A DNA stretch of 64,000 nt from Vibrio sp. CK2-1 (GTDB taxonomy: Bacteria; Pseudomonadota; Gammaproteobacteria; Enterobacterales; Vibrionaceae): contig NZ_JAKKCJ010000003.1 in the NCBI RefSeq assembly GCF_021726515.1, forward strand, positions 1-64,000, written 5' to 3'. The notes under the pieces were generated by a model. The model was not told the origin of the DNA, searched no databases, and was given only the letters and a program-made list of their open reading frames with translations. The position numbers and the translations under genes are program-made. Of this stretch, positions 17,539 to 28,116 are shown in pieces (positions within the stretch are counted from its first letter, which is position 1; each line of letters opens with the position of its first letter).

Positions 17539-19041
17539 TTACTTATTTAATTGGCTGGCTGGTGGTGATTCAGTTGTTTCGTCGGCGCTTGGCTCTGCTT
17601 CACTGACTGTTGGTGGAATAACTTGAAAATCATCCCCTTTAGTAGCATCAGAATTGACCGGTTGATTCTCGGCTTCGTAACCAATGATCGTTTGGTAATA
17701 ACGACGAATATTTTCTACGTAGTTTTTAGCTTCATCACCTCGGGCAAAGCCGTAACGAGTATATTTGTAATAACCCGGAATACGTAATTTAGGCAGCCTT
17801 TCTTTTACATCAGTCCAAGAGTCAGGGTTACCTTTTTCATGATCGGTAATACGTCTGGCATCCATCACATGGCCATAACCTACGTTATAAGAGGCTAGGG
17901 CAAACCAAATTTTTTCATGCTCAGGGATGGAATCCGGAATACGTTTAATTACGCGTCGTAAATATTCAACACCACCGCGAATAGACTGTGATGGGTCAAG
18001 ACGATTTTCTACACCGACCATTTTGGCGGTCGACTGGGTTAACATCATCATTCCACGAACACCTGTCGGAGATGTTGCGTAAGGATTCCAATGTGACTCT
18101 TGATAAGACAAGGCGGCAATTAAACGCCAATCAAACTCTTTAGAATAAGTTTGGAATAACTTTTTATATTTTGGAAGTTTACTGTCTAACGAACGAATGA
18201 AGGCACGCGTATCGACATAGTCAAAACTTTGAATATGGCCAAAATATTTTTCTTCTAAGCTAGCTAGCTGTCCTGATTGGTTGAATTGACCAAAGAACTC
18301 TAAAATTAACGCATATAAAGAGTCATCATCGCTTTTACGAATAAACCATGAAATCGGTTGATCATCGGTTAATTCAAACGCCAAAGCTAAGTTAGGGTGA
18401 AGTCTTTGAGTGATAGACAGTGATACTGAATCGACTACCGTAAAATCAATTTTCCCTTCGGAAACATCCTTTAATAAGTCTGTATTATCTTCGGTATCGC
18501 TACTGGTCCATTTTAAGTCAGGGTGGATTTTACTAAGCTGCTGTAAGGTGTATTCATATTGAGAGCCTTTAACCACATGCAGTTCGCCTTTTTTGTCGAG
18601 CAATTGCTGCAAGTTTCTTGGTCGCCAAGTGCCTTTTTTATAGATCACTTGCTGACTGACGTAGTAATACGCAGGGCCGGCATTGAATTTTTTTAATCGT
18701 TCTGGCGTGTGGCTCAACCCCGCGGCGACAAGATCAACCTCGTGGTTTTCTAAGGCGGGTAGTAGTCCAGTTAGATGGTAGGCTGGTTTAATTTCTAGTT
18801 TTACACCAAGTTGATCGGCAAATTGTTTCGCCAATTCGTACTCCAAACCGGTTTGACCATCAGGACCAATAAAATAAGAAAGTTGATTATTTAAGGTACC
18901 AACACGCAAAACACCACGTTCTTGGATCTTTTCTAGGTCGGTCATTGATCGGCTATCTGGCTTACATGCGGTTATCCCAGTAAGGATAAATAGCATGAAA
19001 ACCAAACGCTTAAAGTTGGAATGAGAACAAAGTTTTATCAA
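17539..19041 (-). CDS. mltF: Membrane-bound lytic transglycosylase F
   Basis: MltF cleaves peptidoglycan glycan strands, forming 1,6-anhydro-muramyl ends, and is anchored to the outer membrane. The 500-residue product has a lipoprotein signal with lipobox TGITAC, a solute-binding-protein-like regulatory domain (about 40-270, TLNNQLSYFIGPDGQTGLEY) and an SLT catalytic domain (about 300-440) with the catalytic Glu in ALSYQESHWNP. The start is a TTG at 19041; an ATG at 18996 would leave too short a charged n-region. The Pro/Ser/Glu-rich tail is unstructured. Same neighbours (tadA, purL) as in V. cholerae. Confidence 0.93.
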   Translation of the reverse strand: MIKLCSHSNFKRLVFMLFILTGITACKPDSRSMTDLEKIQERGVLRVGTLNNQLSYFIGPDGQTGLEYELAKQFADQLGVKLEIKPAYHLTGLLPALENHEVDLVAAGLSHTPERLKKFNAGPAYYYVSQQVIYKKGTWRPRNLQQLLDKKGELHVVKGSQYEYTLQQLSKIHPDLKWTSSDTEDNTDLLKDVSEGKIDFTVVDSVSLSITQRLHPNLALAFELTDDQPISWFIRKSDDDSLYALILEFFGQFNQSGQLASLEEKYFGHIQSFDYVDTRAFIRSLDSKLPKYKKLFQTYSKEFDWRLIAALSYQESHWNPYATSPTGVRGMMMLTQSTAKMVGVENRLDPSQSIRGGVEYLRRVIKRIPDSIPEHEKIWFALASYNVGYGHVMDARRITDHEKGNPDSWTDVKERLPKLRIPGYYKYTRYGFARGDEAKNYVENIRRYYQTIIGYEAENQPVNSDATKGDDFQVIPPTVSEAEPSADETTESPPASQLNK

Positions 19042-19145
19042 AAGGAAATCTCACAAAGCCATTAGTAGCTACTTTATACCAAATGGCGACCATATCAGCA
19101 AAATTGAAAGGAGTTTTAGATCAAACTAGTTTTATTGAAAAAAAT

Positions 19146-19161
19146 ACGCAAACGGTTGCTT
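19146..19161 (+). promoter_or_regulatory. PurR box of purL
   Basis: ACGCAAACGGTTGCTT matches the PurR operator consensus (ANGCAANCGNTTNCNT). A TATAAT at 19191-19196 lies 30 bp downstream and is the likely -10 element, so PurR would block the promoter from just upstream of -35. This gives a purL transcript start near 19203. Confidence 0.8.
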
Positions 19162-19219
19162 TTGGTGTTACGTCGACATGGAAATTACTCTATAATACGC
19201 CGCAAAAGGGCTAGGTGAA

Positions 19220-19277
19220 ATTGAAATCCGCTTTATATGTTCTGCTGAAGAACGGTGCTTTCTGAACGGATTTCAAT
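19220..19277 (+). other. Hairpin in the purL 5' leader
   Basis: ATTGAAATCCG (19220-19230) pairs perfectly over 11 bp with CGGATTTCAAT (19267-19277). A smaller hairpin (GTTCT with AGAAC) is nested inside. A pyrimidine-rich tract (CACTTTTCTTTTTT) follows from about 19280. It lies between the predicted transcript start and the purL ATG. It does not match a riboswitch that I know. Confidence 0.5.
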
Positions 19278-19320
19278 ATCACTTTTCTTTTTTAAACAAC
19301 TGCTAAAGAGACCTAAGCAC

Positions 19321-22300
19321 ATGAGAATTTTGCGTGGTTCCCCCGCTTTATCCGAGTTTCGTGTCAACAAGCTTTTAGAGCTGTGTCGTGAATTGAACCT
19401 ACCTGTGTCTGGCATCTATGCTGAATTTGCGCATTTTGCAGACCTCACTTCTGAACTAGATTCCCAAGAGTTAGAAAAACTCGAAAAGTTGCTTACTTAT
19501 GGTCCAACGATTGAAGATCATGAGCCACAAGGTCAACTGCTTCTAACGACTCCTCGCCCAGGTACGATTTCACCTTGGTCATCGAAAGCGACCGATATTG
19601 CTCATAACTGTGGCTTAGACAAAATCAAACGTCTTGAGCGCGGTACCGCATATTATGTTGAACCTTCGGTTGAGTTATCTGATCTGCAACTGGTTGAGCT
19701 AAAAGCATTGCTGCATGATCGCATGATGGAAGTGGTCTTCAGCGACTTTGAACAAGCTCAAGCTCTATTCCAGGTGGCAGAGCCAGCGCCTTTGACTGAA
19801 GTTGATTTGCTTTCTGGTGGTCGCAAGGCACTTGAAGAAGCGAACGTGACTCTTGGTTTAGCTTTAGCTGAAGAAGAAATTGATTATCTGGTTGAAAGTT
19901 TTACGCAAAAATTAAAGCGTAACCCGACTGATATTGAACTTATGATGTTTGCTCAGGCGAACTCAGAGCACTGTCGTCATAAGATTTTCAACGCAGGTTG
20001 GACAATTGATGGTGTTGAGCAAGAAAAATCTTTGTTCAAAATGATCAAAAATACTTATGAAGTGACACCTGATAATGTGCTGTCAGCTTATAAAGATAAT
20101 GCAGCGGTAATGACAGGTTCGACTGTAGGTCGTTTCTTCCCTGATCCTGAATCACGTCAATATGGTTATCATCAAGAGCAAGCACATATCTTGATGAAGG
20201 TTGAAACTCATAACCACCCAACAGCGATTTCTCCTTGGCCGGGCGCTTCAACGGGTTCTGGTGGTGAAATTCGTGATGAAGGCGCAACCGGTATTGGCGG
20301 TAAACCAAAAGCAGGTTTAGTTGGTTTTTCTGTTTCTAACCTTAAAATCCCTAATTTCGTACAGCCTTGGGAAACCGATTTTGGTAAACCAAGCCGTATC
20401 GTGACTGCGTTAGATATTATGCTAGAAGGCCCATTAGGTGGCGCGGCATTTAACAATGAATTCGGTCGTCCTAACTTATTAGGTTACTTCCGTACTTATG
20501 AAGAGAAAGTAAACTCTCATAACGGTGAAGAAATCCGTGGTTACCATAAGCCAATTATGCTGGCTGGTGGTATGGGTAATATCCGTGATGAACACGTTCA
20601 GAAGAAAGAAATTCCAGTTGGCGCGAGCTTAATTGTATTAGGTGGCCCAGCGATGAATATCGGCCTTGGTGGCGGTGCCGCTTCTTCAATGGCGTCAGGT
20701 CAATCAGCAGAAGATTTAGACTTTGCTTCAGTACAACGTGAGAACCCAGAAATGGAGCGTCGTTGTCAGGAAGTGATCGACCGTTGTTGGCAGTTAGGTG
20801 ATGCGAACCCAATCGCCTTTATCCATGATGTGGGCGCGGGTGGTATTTCTAACGCATTACCTGAGTTGGTTGATGATGGTGAGCGTGGCGGTATTTTCCA
20901 ATTACGTGACGTGCCGAACGATGAGCCAGGAATGAGCCCATTAGAAATTTGGTGTAACGAATCTCAAGAGCGCTACGTAATGGCGGTTGCACCAGAAAAT
21001 ATGGAAACGTTTGATGCGATTTGTAAGCGTGAACGTGCTCCTTATGCAGTCGTGGGCGTGGCAACAGAAGAACGTGAATTGAAACTAGAAGATTCACACT
21101 TCGACAATACGCCAATCGATATGCCTATGGATGTACTTTTAGGTAAAACGCCTAAGATGCACCGTGATGCGAAAACGCTAAAAGCCAATAACCCAGCGAT
21201 TGATCGCAGTGGTATTGAGTTGAATGAAGCGGTTGATCGCGTACTACGTCTTCCAACGGTTGCTGAGAAAACGTTCCTTATCACCATTGGTGACCGCTCG
21301 GTAACGGGCCTTGTTGCTCGCGATCAGATGGTTGGCCCTTGGCAGGTTCCGGTAGCAAACTGTGCAGTGACGGCGGCAAGTTACGATTCTTATCACGGTG
21401 AGGCGATGTCTCTTGGTGAGCGTACTCCAGTCGCTTTATTGGATTTCGGTGCATCAGCTCGTTTAGCCGTAGGTGAGTCAATCACTAACATTGCAGCCAC
21501 CGATATTGGCGATATTAAACACATTAAATTGTCTGCTAACTGGATGTCTCCAGCGGGTCACCCAGGTGAAGATGCGGGTTTATATGAAGCAGTGAAAGCA
21601 GTCGGTGAAGAGCTTTGTCCTGCATTAGGTCTTACTATCCCAGTGGGTAAAGACTCAATGTCGATGAAGACTAAATGGCAACAAGATGGTGAAGAGCGTG
21701 AAGTGACATCTCCATTGTCATTGGTGATCACCGCCTTTGCTCGCGTCGAAGATGTGCGTAAAACCGTTACACCACAACTGCAAATCAATAAAGGCGAAAA
21801 TAGTCTAGTTCTGATTGATTTAGGTAATGGCAAAAACCGTATGGGCGCTACTGCACTGGCGCAAGTTTACAAGCAATTAGGCGACAAACCTGCGGACGTG
21901 GATAACGCTGAGCAACTAAAAGGTTTCTACCTTGGTATGCAATCTTTGGTTCGTGAGAACAAGCTTCTGGCTTACCACGACAAAGGTGATGGCGGTTTAT
22001 TTGTGACGTTAGCAGAGATGGCGTTTGCCGGTCACTGTGGTGTAAATGCTGAGATTGCAGCTTTAGGTGATGATGCTCTTGCGGCTCTATTCAATGAAGA
22101 GCTAGGTGCTGTTATTCAGGTTCGTAATGAAGATCTTGAAGCAGTTCAAGCGGTATTAGCTGAAAATGGTCTAGCAGCGTGTTCACACGTGATTGGTTCG
22201 GTTGAAGCTTCTGATAGCCTTCGTATTACTTCTGGTAACACAGTCGTACTTGAGCGTAATCGCACTGAACTTCGCACTATTTGGGCTGAAACGACTCATA

Positions 22301-23232
22301 AGATGCAAGCGATGCGTGATAACCCAGCTTGTGCCGACCAAGAGCATGCCGCGAAAGCAGATAACAGTGACCCTGGTCTAAACGTTAAGTTAAGCTTTGA
22401 TATCAACGAAGATGTGGCAGCCCCTTATATTGCCGCTCCTATGATCAATAAAGGCGCAAAACCGAAAATGGCAATTTTACGTGAGCAAGGGGTTAACTCT
22501 CACGTAGAAATGGCGGCAGCGTTTGATCGCGCAGGCTTTGAAGCAACCGATATCCACATGAGCGATATCCTAACAGGCCAAGCTGTATTAGAAGAATACC
22601 AAGGTCTTGTGGCTTGTGGTGGTTTCTCTTACGGTGATGTACTGGGTGCTGGTGAAGGTTGGGCTAAGTCAATTTTGTTTAACGACAATGCTCGTGAGCA
22701 ATTTGCCGGTTTCTTTGAACGTGAAGACACTATCTCACTGGGTGTGTGTAATGGTTGTCAGATGCTATCGAATCTGCGTGACTTAATTCCAGGTGCGGAT
22801 TTATGGCCTCGTTTCGTGCGTAACGAATCTGAGCGTTTTGAAGCTCGCTTTAGCTTAGTTGAAGTACAAGAGTCACAATCTGCTTTCTTTAATGGTATGG
22901 CCGGTTCTCGTATGCCTATCGCAGTTTCTCACGGTGAAGGTCGTGTAGAAGTTCGTGATAATCAGCATCTACAAGCGATTGAAGATTCAGGTACGGTGAC
23001 ACTGCGTTACGTGGATAATATGGGTAACCCTACTCAGCAATATCCAAATAACCCGAACGGTTCGCCAAATGCGATTACGGGTTTAACGACTGCTGATGGC
23101 CGAGTAAGCATCATGATGCCTCACCCAGAGCGCGTGTTTAGAACGGTTGCGAACTCATGGCACCCAGAGGACTGGAATGAAGATAGCCCATGGATGCGTA
23201 TGTTCCGTAACGCACGTAAGCATATCGGTTAA
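19321..23232 (+). CDS. purL: Phosphoribosylformylglycinamidine synthase
   Basis: PurL converts FGAR, glutamine and ATP to FGAM in purine synthesis. From the ATG at 19321 the product is 1303 residues, the large single-chain form of Gammaproteobacteria (E. coli 1295); it starts [20 protein letters not shown] like its homologues, whereas an upstream GTG would add 22 residues of leader sequence. The N-terminal domain is followed by two synthase halves ([43 protein letters not shown]) and a C-terminal class I glutaminase with nucleophile Cys in GVCNGCQML and HGEGR/PHPER. The gene is monocistronic with its own terminator. Confidence 0.99.
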   Translation: MRILRGSPALSEFRVNKLLELCRELNLPVSGIYAEFAHFADLTSELDSQELEKLEKLLTYGPTIEDHEPQGQLLLTTPRPGTISPWSSKATDIAHNCGLDKIKRLERGTAYYVEPSVELSDLQLVELKALLHDRMMEVVFSDFEQAQALFQVAEPAPLTEVDLLSGGRKALEEANVTLGLALAEEEIDYLVESFTQKLKRNPTDIELMMFAQANSEHCRHKIFNAGWTIDGVEQEKSLFKMIKNTYEVTPDNVLSAYKDNAAVMTGSTVGRFFPDPESRQYGYHQEQAHILMKVETHNHPTAISPWPGASTGSGGEIRDEGATGIGGKPKAGLVGFSVSNLKIPNFVQPWETDFGKPSRIVTALDIMLEGPLGGAAFNNEFGRPNLLGYFRTYEEKVNSHNGEEIRGYHKPIMLAGGMGNIRDEHVQKKEIPVGASLIVLGGPAMNIGLGGGAASSMASGQSAEDLDFASVQRENPEMERRCQEVIDRCWQLGDANPIAFIHDVGAGGISNALPELVDDGERGGIFQLRDVPNDEPGMSPLEIWCNESQERYVMAVAPENMETFDAICKRERAPYAVVGVATEERELKLEDSHFDNTPIDMPMDVLLGKTPKMHRDAKTLKANNPAIDRSGIELNEAVDRVLRLPTVAEKTFLITIGDRSVTGLVARDQMVGPWQVPVANCAVTAASYDSYHGEAMSLGERTPVALLDFGASARLAVGESITNIAATDIGDIKHIKLSANWMSPAGHPGEDAGLYEAVKAVGEELCPALGLTIPVGKDSMSMKTKWQQDGEEREVTSPLSLVITAFARVEDVRKTVTPQLQINKGENSLVLIDLGNGKNRMGATALAQVYKQLGDKPADVDNAEQLKGFYLGMQSLVRENKLLAYHDKGDGGLFVTLAEMAFAGHCGVNAEIAALGDDALAALFNEELGAVIQVRNEDLEAVQAVLAENGLAACSHVIGSVEASDSLRITSGNTVVLERNRTELRTIWAETTHKMQAMRDNPACADQEHAAKADNSDPGLNVKLSFDINEDVAAPYIAAPMINKGAKPKMAILREQGVNSHVEMAAAFDRAGFEATDIHMSDILTGQAVLEEYQGLVACGGFSYGDVLGAGEGWAKSILFNDNAREQFAGFFEREDTISLGVCNGCQMLSNLRDLIPGADLWPRFVRNESERFEARFSLVEVQESQSAFFNGMAGSRMPIAVSHGEGRVEVRDNQHLQAIEDSGTVTLRYVDNMGNPTQQYPNNPNGSPNAITGLTTADGRVSIMMPHPERVFRTVANSWHPEDWNEDSPWMRMFRNARKHIG

Positions 23233-23280
23233 GGGCGCTAGGTAGCTAGTCCCTAGTTTCTAGGAAAAGCATAGAATCAA

Positions 23281-23306
23281 ACGGTCACTTCGGTGGCCGT
23301 TTTTTA
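23281..23306 (+). terminator. Terminator of purL
   Basis: ACGGTCAC pairs with GTGGCCGT around a TTCG tetraloop, followed by a T run. Confidence 0.9.
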
Positions 23307-23429
23307 TATTGTTATAAAATTAATAATGCTCTGACATTGTTAATACTCAATCTTTACAAAAAAGACATACACTATTAGAGAAACTCAACGAATAGATACC
23401 ATGTTGTATTGAATGATAGGGAAGATAGT

Positions 23430-24047
23430 ATGAAAACGTCAGTGAGTCAGTTTCTCTCAAAAACCAAAGTTTTCTCCAAGGTTACAGGGATCGCTTTAGG
23501 TTTAGCTTTTTCTCAGCAAGCTCTAGCATCGTGGCATTTAGATCCATTACATTCAGAGTTGCATTTCGTCACTGTTAAAAATACAGCCGTGACCGAAGTC
23601 CATAGTTTTCGTACCATTAATGGAGTGATTAATAATCAAGGTGTGGTGGTCGTTGATATTGATTTAGCCAGTGTGAATACCAACATTGAAATTCGTGATG
23701 AACGGATGAAAGAGATGTTGTTTAATGTGGTGAATTACCCTGAAGCGAGTTTAAGCGCTCAAGTTGATTTAAAAGTGCTCAATGGCATGAAAGTGGGGGA
23801 AATCAAAACCGTTCCACTGACCGTTGAGCTTTCTTTGCATGATCATCAACAGAAGATCGACACTAAGGTCTCGGTTACCGTGTTAAGTGATGGCGCATTT
23901 CAAGTAAATACTCTTCAACCTATTATCATCAATACCGCACAGTTTGAGCTGACTAATGGGGTTAAAGCATTACAAGATGTCGCCAAGCTAGATTCGATAG
24001 CAACGAGCATTCCAGTCACGGCTCAATTTGTTTTTCAGCCTGAGTGA
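23430..24047 (+). CDS. YceI-family periplasmic protein
   Basis: The 205-residue product has a signal peptide ending ALA before SWHLDPLHSELHF, then the YceI lipocalin-like beta-barrel (TEVHSFRTINGVI, DERMKEMLFNVVNYPEASL). YceI proteins bind polyisoprenoids such as ubiquinone in their barrel; their exact role is unclear. I chose the ATG at 23430 (GGAAGATAGT before it) over a TTG seven codons upstream. It stands alone, with its own upstream region after the purL terminator. Confidence 0.9.
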   Translation: MKTSVSQFLSKTKVFSKVTGIALGLAFSQQALASWHLDPLHSELHFVTVKNTAVTEVHSFRTINGVINNQGVVVVDIDLASVNTNIEIRDERMKEMLFNVVNYPEASLSAQVDLKVLNGMKVGEIKTVPLTVELSLHDHQQKIDTKVSVTVLSDGAFQVNTLQPIIINTAQFELTNGVKALQDVAKLDSIATSIPVTAQFVFQPE

Positions 24048-24174
24048 TCGGCAATAAAGGTATATTAATATTTGCATCTTTTTAGCTGGATTTGTGCTCT
24101 AATGCGCACCTAATTTAATCCTATGTCAGAGCGAATGTTTCCTTGTTTGAGGTAGGATAGGTCAAAAGAGTGTT

Positions 24175-24402
24175 ATGAGTAAAAAATACAGCTTTCAATT
24201 AATCGAGAAGCGTAATGGTTGGGCAGCAGAAATCATTCGTCACATTACTTCTCGCAGAACGATTGTATCTAAGCGTCAACTGGGTTTTGCGACAGAAGCT
24301 GAAGCAACTGAGTGGGCTGAAAAAGAGTTAGTGGAATTTCAAAAGATTCAAGCAGAACGCAATAAACGTCGCTCTGCTAGCAAGCGTAAAGACCAAGAGT
24401 AA
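24175..24402 (+). CDS. Small conserved Vibrio protein (DUF3622-like)
   Basis: The 75-residue soluble protein begins MSKKYSFQLIEKRNGWAAEI and ends in a Lys/Arg/Glu-rich helix (QAERNKRRSASKRKDQE). The compact pattern of RNGWAAEIIRHITSRRTIVS with FATEAEATEWAEKEL agrees, from memory, with DUF3622, a family of unknown role common in Vibrio. It has its own spacing of 127 bp after yceI and shares a bidirectional terminator with the converging helicase gene. Confidence 0.8.
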   Translation: MSKKYSFQLIEKRNGWAAEIIRHITSRRTIVSKRQLGFATEAEATEWAEKELVEFQKIQAERNKRRSASKRKDQE

Positions 24403-24423
24403 TATTTTACTTAGCTGAAAAAT

Positions 24424-24456
24424 AAAACGGCCACTTCAAATGAAGTGGCCGTTTTT
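24424..24456. terminator. Bidirectional terminator
   Basis: AAAACGGCCACTTCA (24424-24438) pairs perfectly with its complement at 24441-24455 around a two-base loop, with A and T runs at the two sides. It serves the DUF3622-like and the RecQ-family genes, which converge. Confidence 0.9.
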
Positions 24457-24474
24457 GTTACTTACAAGTTAATC

Positions 24475-26445
24475 TTAAGCGCAGCTTTCTACCCACTGTC
24501 TGACTTGTGCAAATGGGTACTGCTCTAGCTTGCCATAACCATCCATCTTGCTTGCTTTCAGTTGAGTGCTTAATGGCGTGGCAATTCCACAAAGAAAGCG
24601 AGTTTGAGCTTCGAGGCTTAAAGTCCATTGTTGCGATTTTTCATGTTCGCTAAATGCTTGTCGGTAAGGTTTTAGCCAGTGATTAACTTTATCAATCTCA
24701 ACGTCATCCAGGTAAGGTGAAGGCAGTGTTGCAACCTTTCCACGGCAAACACTACAGTGACCACAAGCATTTGGAACATCATGATCTAAAAAGTAGCTGG
24801 CGAGCTTGGAGCTTAGGCATGACGGGCTTTCAAACAAATTAATCAGAGTTTGAATTCGGTTTAGATTACCATGTTCCTTTTGCTTAAATAGCTGAGATAA
24901 CTCTTGTGCGATCACCTGATGGTCATGCGTTATTTCTGGAGAGTTGAGAACCTGATAGACATCGGTGATTTGTTTGCTTTCTAACTCAATCAACCCTTGT
25001 TCATGGAAATAATCTAAGGCTGCTACCACACGAGAACGTTCGGCTTGATAACCCATCCACAGCGCATCAAAGTCAACACTGCGCCATGTCTTAGCGATTT
25101 TGGAACAGCTGAAAATCGCTTGTATAAACTGACGTCTTTCAGCATGTTTTCCTTGATCTGGGAAGCGTGACAAAATCTCATTTTCACTGGCAATATGCTT
25201 GAAACGATAATCGACAAAGTAGCTATATTTGGCTCGAATGACTTGCTGTAGTTCGAGGTAAACCAACAGCGTTTTTAGCGGCAGTTGGCGGATATTGGAA
25301 TCGCGAGATAAACGAGTCAGCATCACTTCCCATAGTCCAGAAGCACTTTGTTCATCAAAGATCGATTCCAGTAACCATTGAATCGATTGTGGATCTGGGG
25401 TATCACCATAGACAAAGTTTTCTAGTACATTAATACCAGATGTATTGGCAAGAACAGTACAGTAAGAAGCTTGCCCATCTCGCCCTGCGCGGCCAATTTC
25501 TTGCGAATAGTTTTCTATCGATTTGGGTAGGTCGTAGTGCACGACTCGACGAATATCCGATTTATCAATTCCCATACCAAATGCAATGGTTGCCACAATA
25601 CAAGGCACATCGCCATTCATAAATTGCTGTTGAATATTTTGCCTAATATCAGAATCTAAACCTGCGTGATAAGCCAGAGCATTAAGACCATGATGTTGCA
25701 AATGCTTAGCGACTTGTTCAGCGGTGTGCTGCAAGGTGACATAAACAATGGTTGGTAAGCTCGCTTCGGTACAAAGAAGATCAACCAATGCTTGAGGTTT
25801 TTCATCTTCTTCGCAAGGTAGCACGCTGAGATCGAGATTAGGACGGTAGAAGCCCGTTACCGTTATGTGCTGTTTATCAATATTGAACTTACGGCTCATG
25901 TCCTCAATAACGCTCGGCGTTGCGGTTGCAGTAAGCAATAAAACTTGTGGGATGTTTAAACTTTGGCAATAAAAAGGCAGCTTGAGGTAGTCTGGGCGGA
26001 AATTATGCCCCCACTCAGAAATACAGTGCGCTTCATCAACCACTAGCATTGAAATAGGAACTTGTGAGATAAATTGACGAAAACGCTCATTTTTAAGCCG
26101 TTCAACCGAGATCATCAAAACTTTTATCTCACCATTGCGAACTTGCTGCATAATGCGGTTAGTGGTTTCTCTATCTTGGCTTGAATCCACCGATGCGGCG
26201 GCAATGCCTTTACTATGCAAGAACTCAAGCTGATCTTTCATTAACGCCAGTAGTGGTGAAATCACTAACGTTAGATGTGGTAATAAAACGGCTGGCAGCT
26301 GGTAACATAGTGACTTACCTGAGCCGGTAGGAAAAATCGCCGCGGCAGAATGGCCTGATAAAATAGTGTCGATGACTTGTTGTTGGCCACCACGAAGGTG
26401 TTCAAAACCAAAGTGTTCTTTTAACGCTTGTTGAATCGGGCTCAT
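24475..26445 (-). CDS. RecQ-family ATP-dependent DNA helicase
   Basis: A superfamily 2 helicase of 656 residues that would unwind DNA 3' to 5'. Motifs in order: GSGKSLCYQLPA (Walker A, about residue 41), DEAH (VVDEAHCISEWGHNFRPDYL, about 135), TATATPSV, GMGIDKSDIRRVVHYDLPKS and QEIGRAGRDG, then a zinc-binding cluster near residue 560 (CGHCSVC). The region after the zinc domain shows no HRDC domain that I can see, so it seems a second RecQ-type enzyme rather than the classical RecQ. It stands alone with its own promoter region. Confidence 0.9.
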   Translation of the reverse strand: MSPIQQALKEHFGFEHLRGGQQQVIDTILSGHSAAAIFPTGSGKSLCYQLPAVLLPHLTLVISPLLALMKDQLEFLHSKGIAAASVDSSQDRETTNRIMQQVRNGEIKVLMISVERLKNERFRQFISQVPISMLVVDEAHCISEWGHNFRPDYLKLPFYCQSLNIPQVLLLTATATPSVIEDMSRKFNIDKQHITVTGFYRPNLDLSVLPCEEDEKPQALVDLLCTEASLPTIVYVTLQHTAEQVAKHLQHHGLNALAYHAGLDSDIRQNIQQQFMNGDVPCIVATIAFGMGIDKSDIRRVVHYDLPKSIENYSQEIGRAGRDGQASYCTVLANTSGINVLENFVYGDTPDPQSIQWLLESIFDEQSASGLWEVMLTRLSRDSNIRQLPLKTLLVYLELQQVIRAKYSYFVDYRFKHIASENEILSRFPDQGKHAERRQFIQAIFSCSKIAKTWRSVDFDALWMGYQAERSRVVAALDYFHEQGLIELESKQITDVYQVLNSPEITHDHQVIAQELSQLFKQKEHGNLNRIQTLINLFESPSCLSSKLASYFLDHDVPNACGHCSVCRGKVATLPSPYLDDVEIDKVNHWLKPYRQAFSEHEKSQQWTLSLEAQTRFLCGIATPLSTQLKASKMDGYGKLEQYPFAQVRQWVESCA

Positions 26446-26532
26446 AAAAATCCATCTGTAATACTGTCGTAAAGCGATGATGAATAGTAGCGCATTTAAA
26501 ATAATTAATGAAAAAGGTTATCGAGCTTTTCT

Positions 26533-27018
26533 ATGAATAAAGAAACTTTACATCAAGCGATCATAAAAGCTCTGATAAATATCCACGATGTCGCGCATCA
26601 AGCTACGCAAACAGCGATCAGTGCGGCAACCGATAAGCAAAATATACCAGAACATAAATACGATACTTTGAGCTTAGAGGCGGCGTATTTAGCACACGGC
26701 CAAGCACAAAGAGTTCAGCAGTGTTTGCAAGATATTCAGACCTTTAAGTCTTTACCGGTTAAAAGTCTATCCAGCCAAGATCCCGTACATTTAGGTGCCT
26801 TAGTTGAGCTTTACGAAGAACAAGCTGATATCAATAAATGGTTCTTTGTCAGTCCGGTTGCTGGTGGATTAACATTTGAATTTGAAGGCCAAACCATTCA
26901 GATTATTACCCTTGATTCACCGTTAGGCAAGGCATTGAAAAATAAGCGGCTGAGAGATGAGTTTGAATTAAACATCGCAGGCAAAGAAAGGTGCTATGAA
27001 GTGGTGGCATTATTTTAA
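26533..27018 (+). CDS. Protein with GreA/GreB C-terminal-like domain
   Basis: The 161-residue protein has a helical N-terminal half (about 1-95) and a C-terminal half whose last block (ITLDSPLGKALKNKRLRDEF, then CYEVVALF) resembles the FKBP-like C-terminal domain of Gre transcript cleavage factors. The classical Gre coiled coil with its acidic tip is not obvious, so RNA polymerase binding without cleavage stimulation is possible. It is divergent from the RecQ-family gene. The exact function is not known to me. Confidence 0.7.
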   Translation: MNKETLHQAIIKALINIHDVAHQATQTAISAATDKQNIPEHKYDTLSLEAAYLAHGQAQRVQQCLQDIQTFKSLPVKSLSSQDPVHLGALVELYEEQADINKWFFVSPVAGGLTFEFEGQTIQIITLDSPLGKALKNKRLRDEFELNIAGKERCYEVVALF

Positions 27019-27044
27019 TTGCAGCTTGAAGTTACTAGGGTATA
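27019..27044. repeat. Solo end of the TATAC-type repeat
   Basis: TTGCAGCTTGAAGTTACTAG followed by GGTATA is the right-end type of the element at 5958-6085 without its partner. It overlaps the last base pairs region directly after the 27018 stop. Confidence 0.55.
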
Positions 27045-27160
27045 TGAACATTTCACTTATTGCTGACGTTAAGCATTATAATCTTGCTATTGTTTTGATA
27101 TATAACTCCGTAACAATTGCATAACTATTGTATTTACTCATCTCTAATGAGGCTATTTAA

Positions 27161-27913
27161 ATGAAAAAAACACTTTTGGCGACACTACTGGCACTGTCTT
27201 CGTTTTCTGCTTTGGCTCAAGCGCCACGTTGCGATATCAACATTAATAATGAACTACACCTTAAAGATGATGTGGTTTCGGTTTATCAGCAAGGTGAGCC
27301 TAAAGTAGTGATTGACCAAGAGAATCAGCTATTTATCAATGGTAAAAAAATCGATTTGAATCAGATGCAGCAACAAGCGGTCAAAACGTATCGTGAAAAA
27401 GTCAGCTTGTATGTACCGAAAGCCAAAGACATTGCCGACCAAGGTGTTGAACTAGCCAATGAAGTGATTGATGATGTGAGCGAGTCTTTTAACGATCCGG
27501 ATTCATTCAATAACTTGAAAAAAGCCATGGATGATTTCTACTCTGACGTAGAATCTCGTTACTACAATGATGGCGAATGGGTATTGAAAAAAGATGCGGT
27601 AAGCGAAGCGATTGCCAATTGGAAAGCCGATTCTGCTGCCGCGATGCAACGTTTCAATGGTGAGTTTTTCTCAAGTGCCTTTGCGGTGCTATCTGAAAAA
27701 ATGAAAGCCGATGGTAGTGTGAATTTAAGCGAGCTACAAAACCAGTTGATCGATTTAAAAGCGAAAGTAGAAACGAAGCTACAATCACAATCTGTAGAGC
27801 TACAAAAAGAAGCGACGGATTACTGTGTTGATTTGCAAGGTATCGCCAAAGATGAAGAAACACTTCGTCAACAAATCCCTGAATTAAAAGGTTATGAAGT
27901 GTTTGTGATCTAA
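27161..27913 (+). CDS. DUF2884 (YggN-like) periplasmic protein
   Basis: The 250-residue product has a cleavable signal peptide (MKKTLLATLLALSSFSALAQ) and a mature part with the YggN pattern: CDININNELHLKDD near the N-terminus, VVIDQENQLFINGKKIDLN, and a long helical middle (YREKVSLYVPKAKDIADQGVELANE). Two Cys (in RCDI and DYCVDL) may form a disulphide. The family is widespread in Gammaproteobacteria with no fixed function. A terminator follows, so it is monocistronic. Confidence 0.88.
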   Translation: MKKTLLATLLALSSFSALAQAPRCDININNELHLKDDVVSVYQQGEPKVVIDQENQLFINGKKIDLNQMQQQAVKTYREKVSLYVPKAKDIADQGVELANEVIDDVSESFNDPDSFNNLKKAMDDFYSDVESRYYNDGEWVLKKDAVSEAIANWKADSAAAMQRFNGEFFSSAFAVLSEKMKADGSVNLSELQNQLIDLKAKVETKLQSQSVELQKEATDYCVDLQGIAKDEETLRQQIPELKGYEVFVI

Positions 27914-27954
27914 CGTTTTAGAACACAGCTTACTATTTTAAAAGCAATTCACTA

Positions 27955-27988
27955 ATGCCAACTATTGAAAGGTAGTTGGCATTTTTTA
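27955..27988 (+). terminator. Terminator after the DUF2884 gene
   Basis: ATGCCAACTA (27955-27964) pairs perfectly with TAGTTGGCAT (27973-27982), followed by a T run. Confidence 0.88.
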
Positions 27989-28116
27989 TGAGACTTAATA
28001 AGCAATTTAGTCTGTGGCTAGGGTATTCTATTTGTAGTTTATTAGTAACTCAGTTATAACTTTTATACGGTTAATGGATTTGCCTGATTTTAAAGAACAT
28101 TATCTAAGGAATGGAT

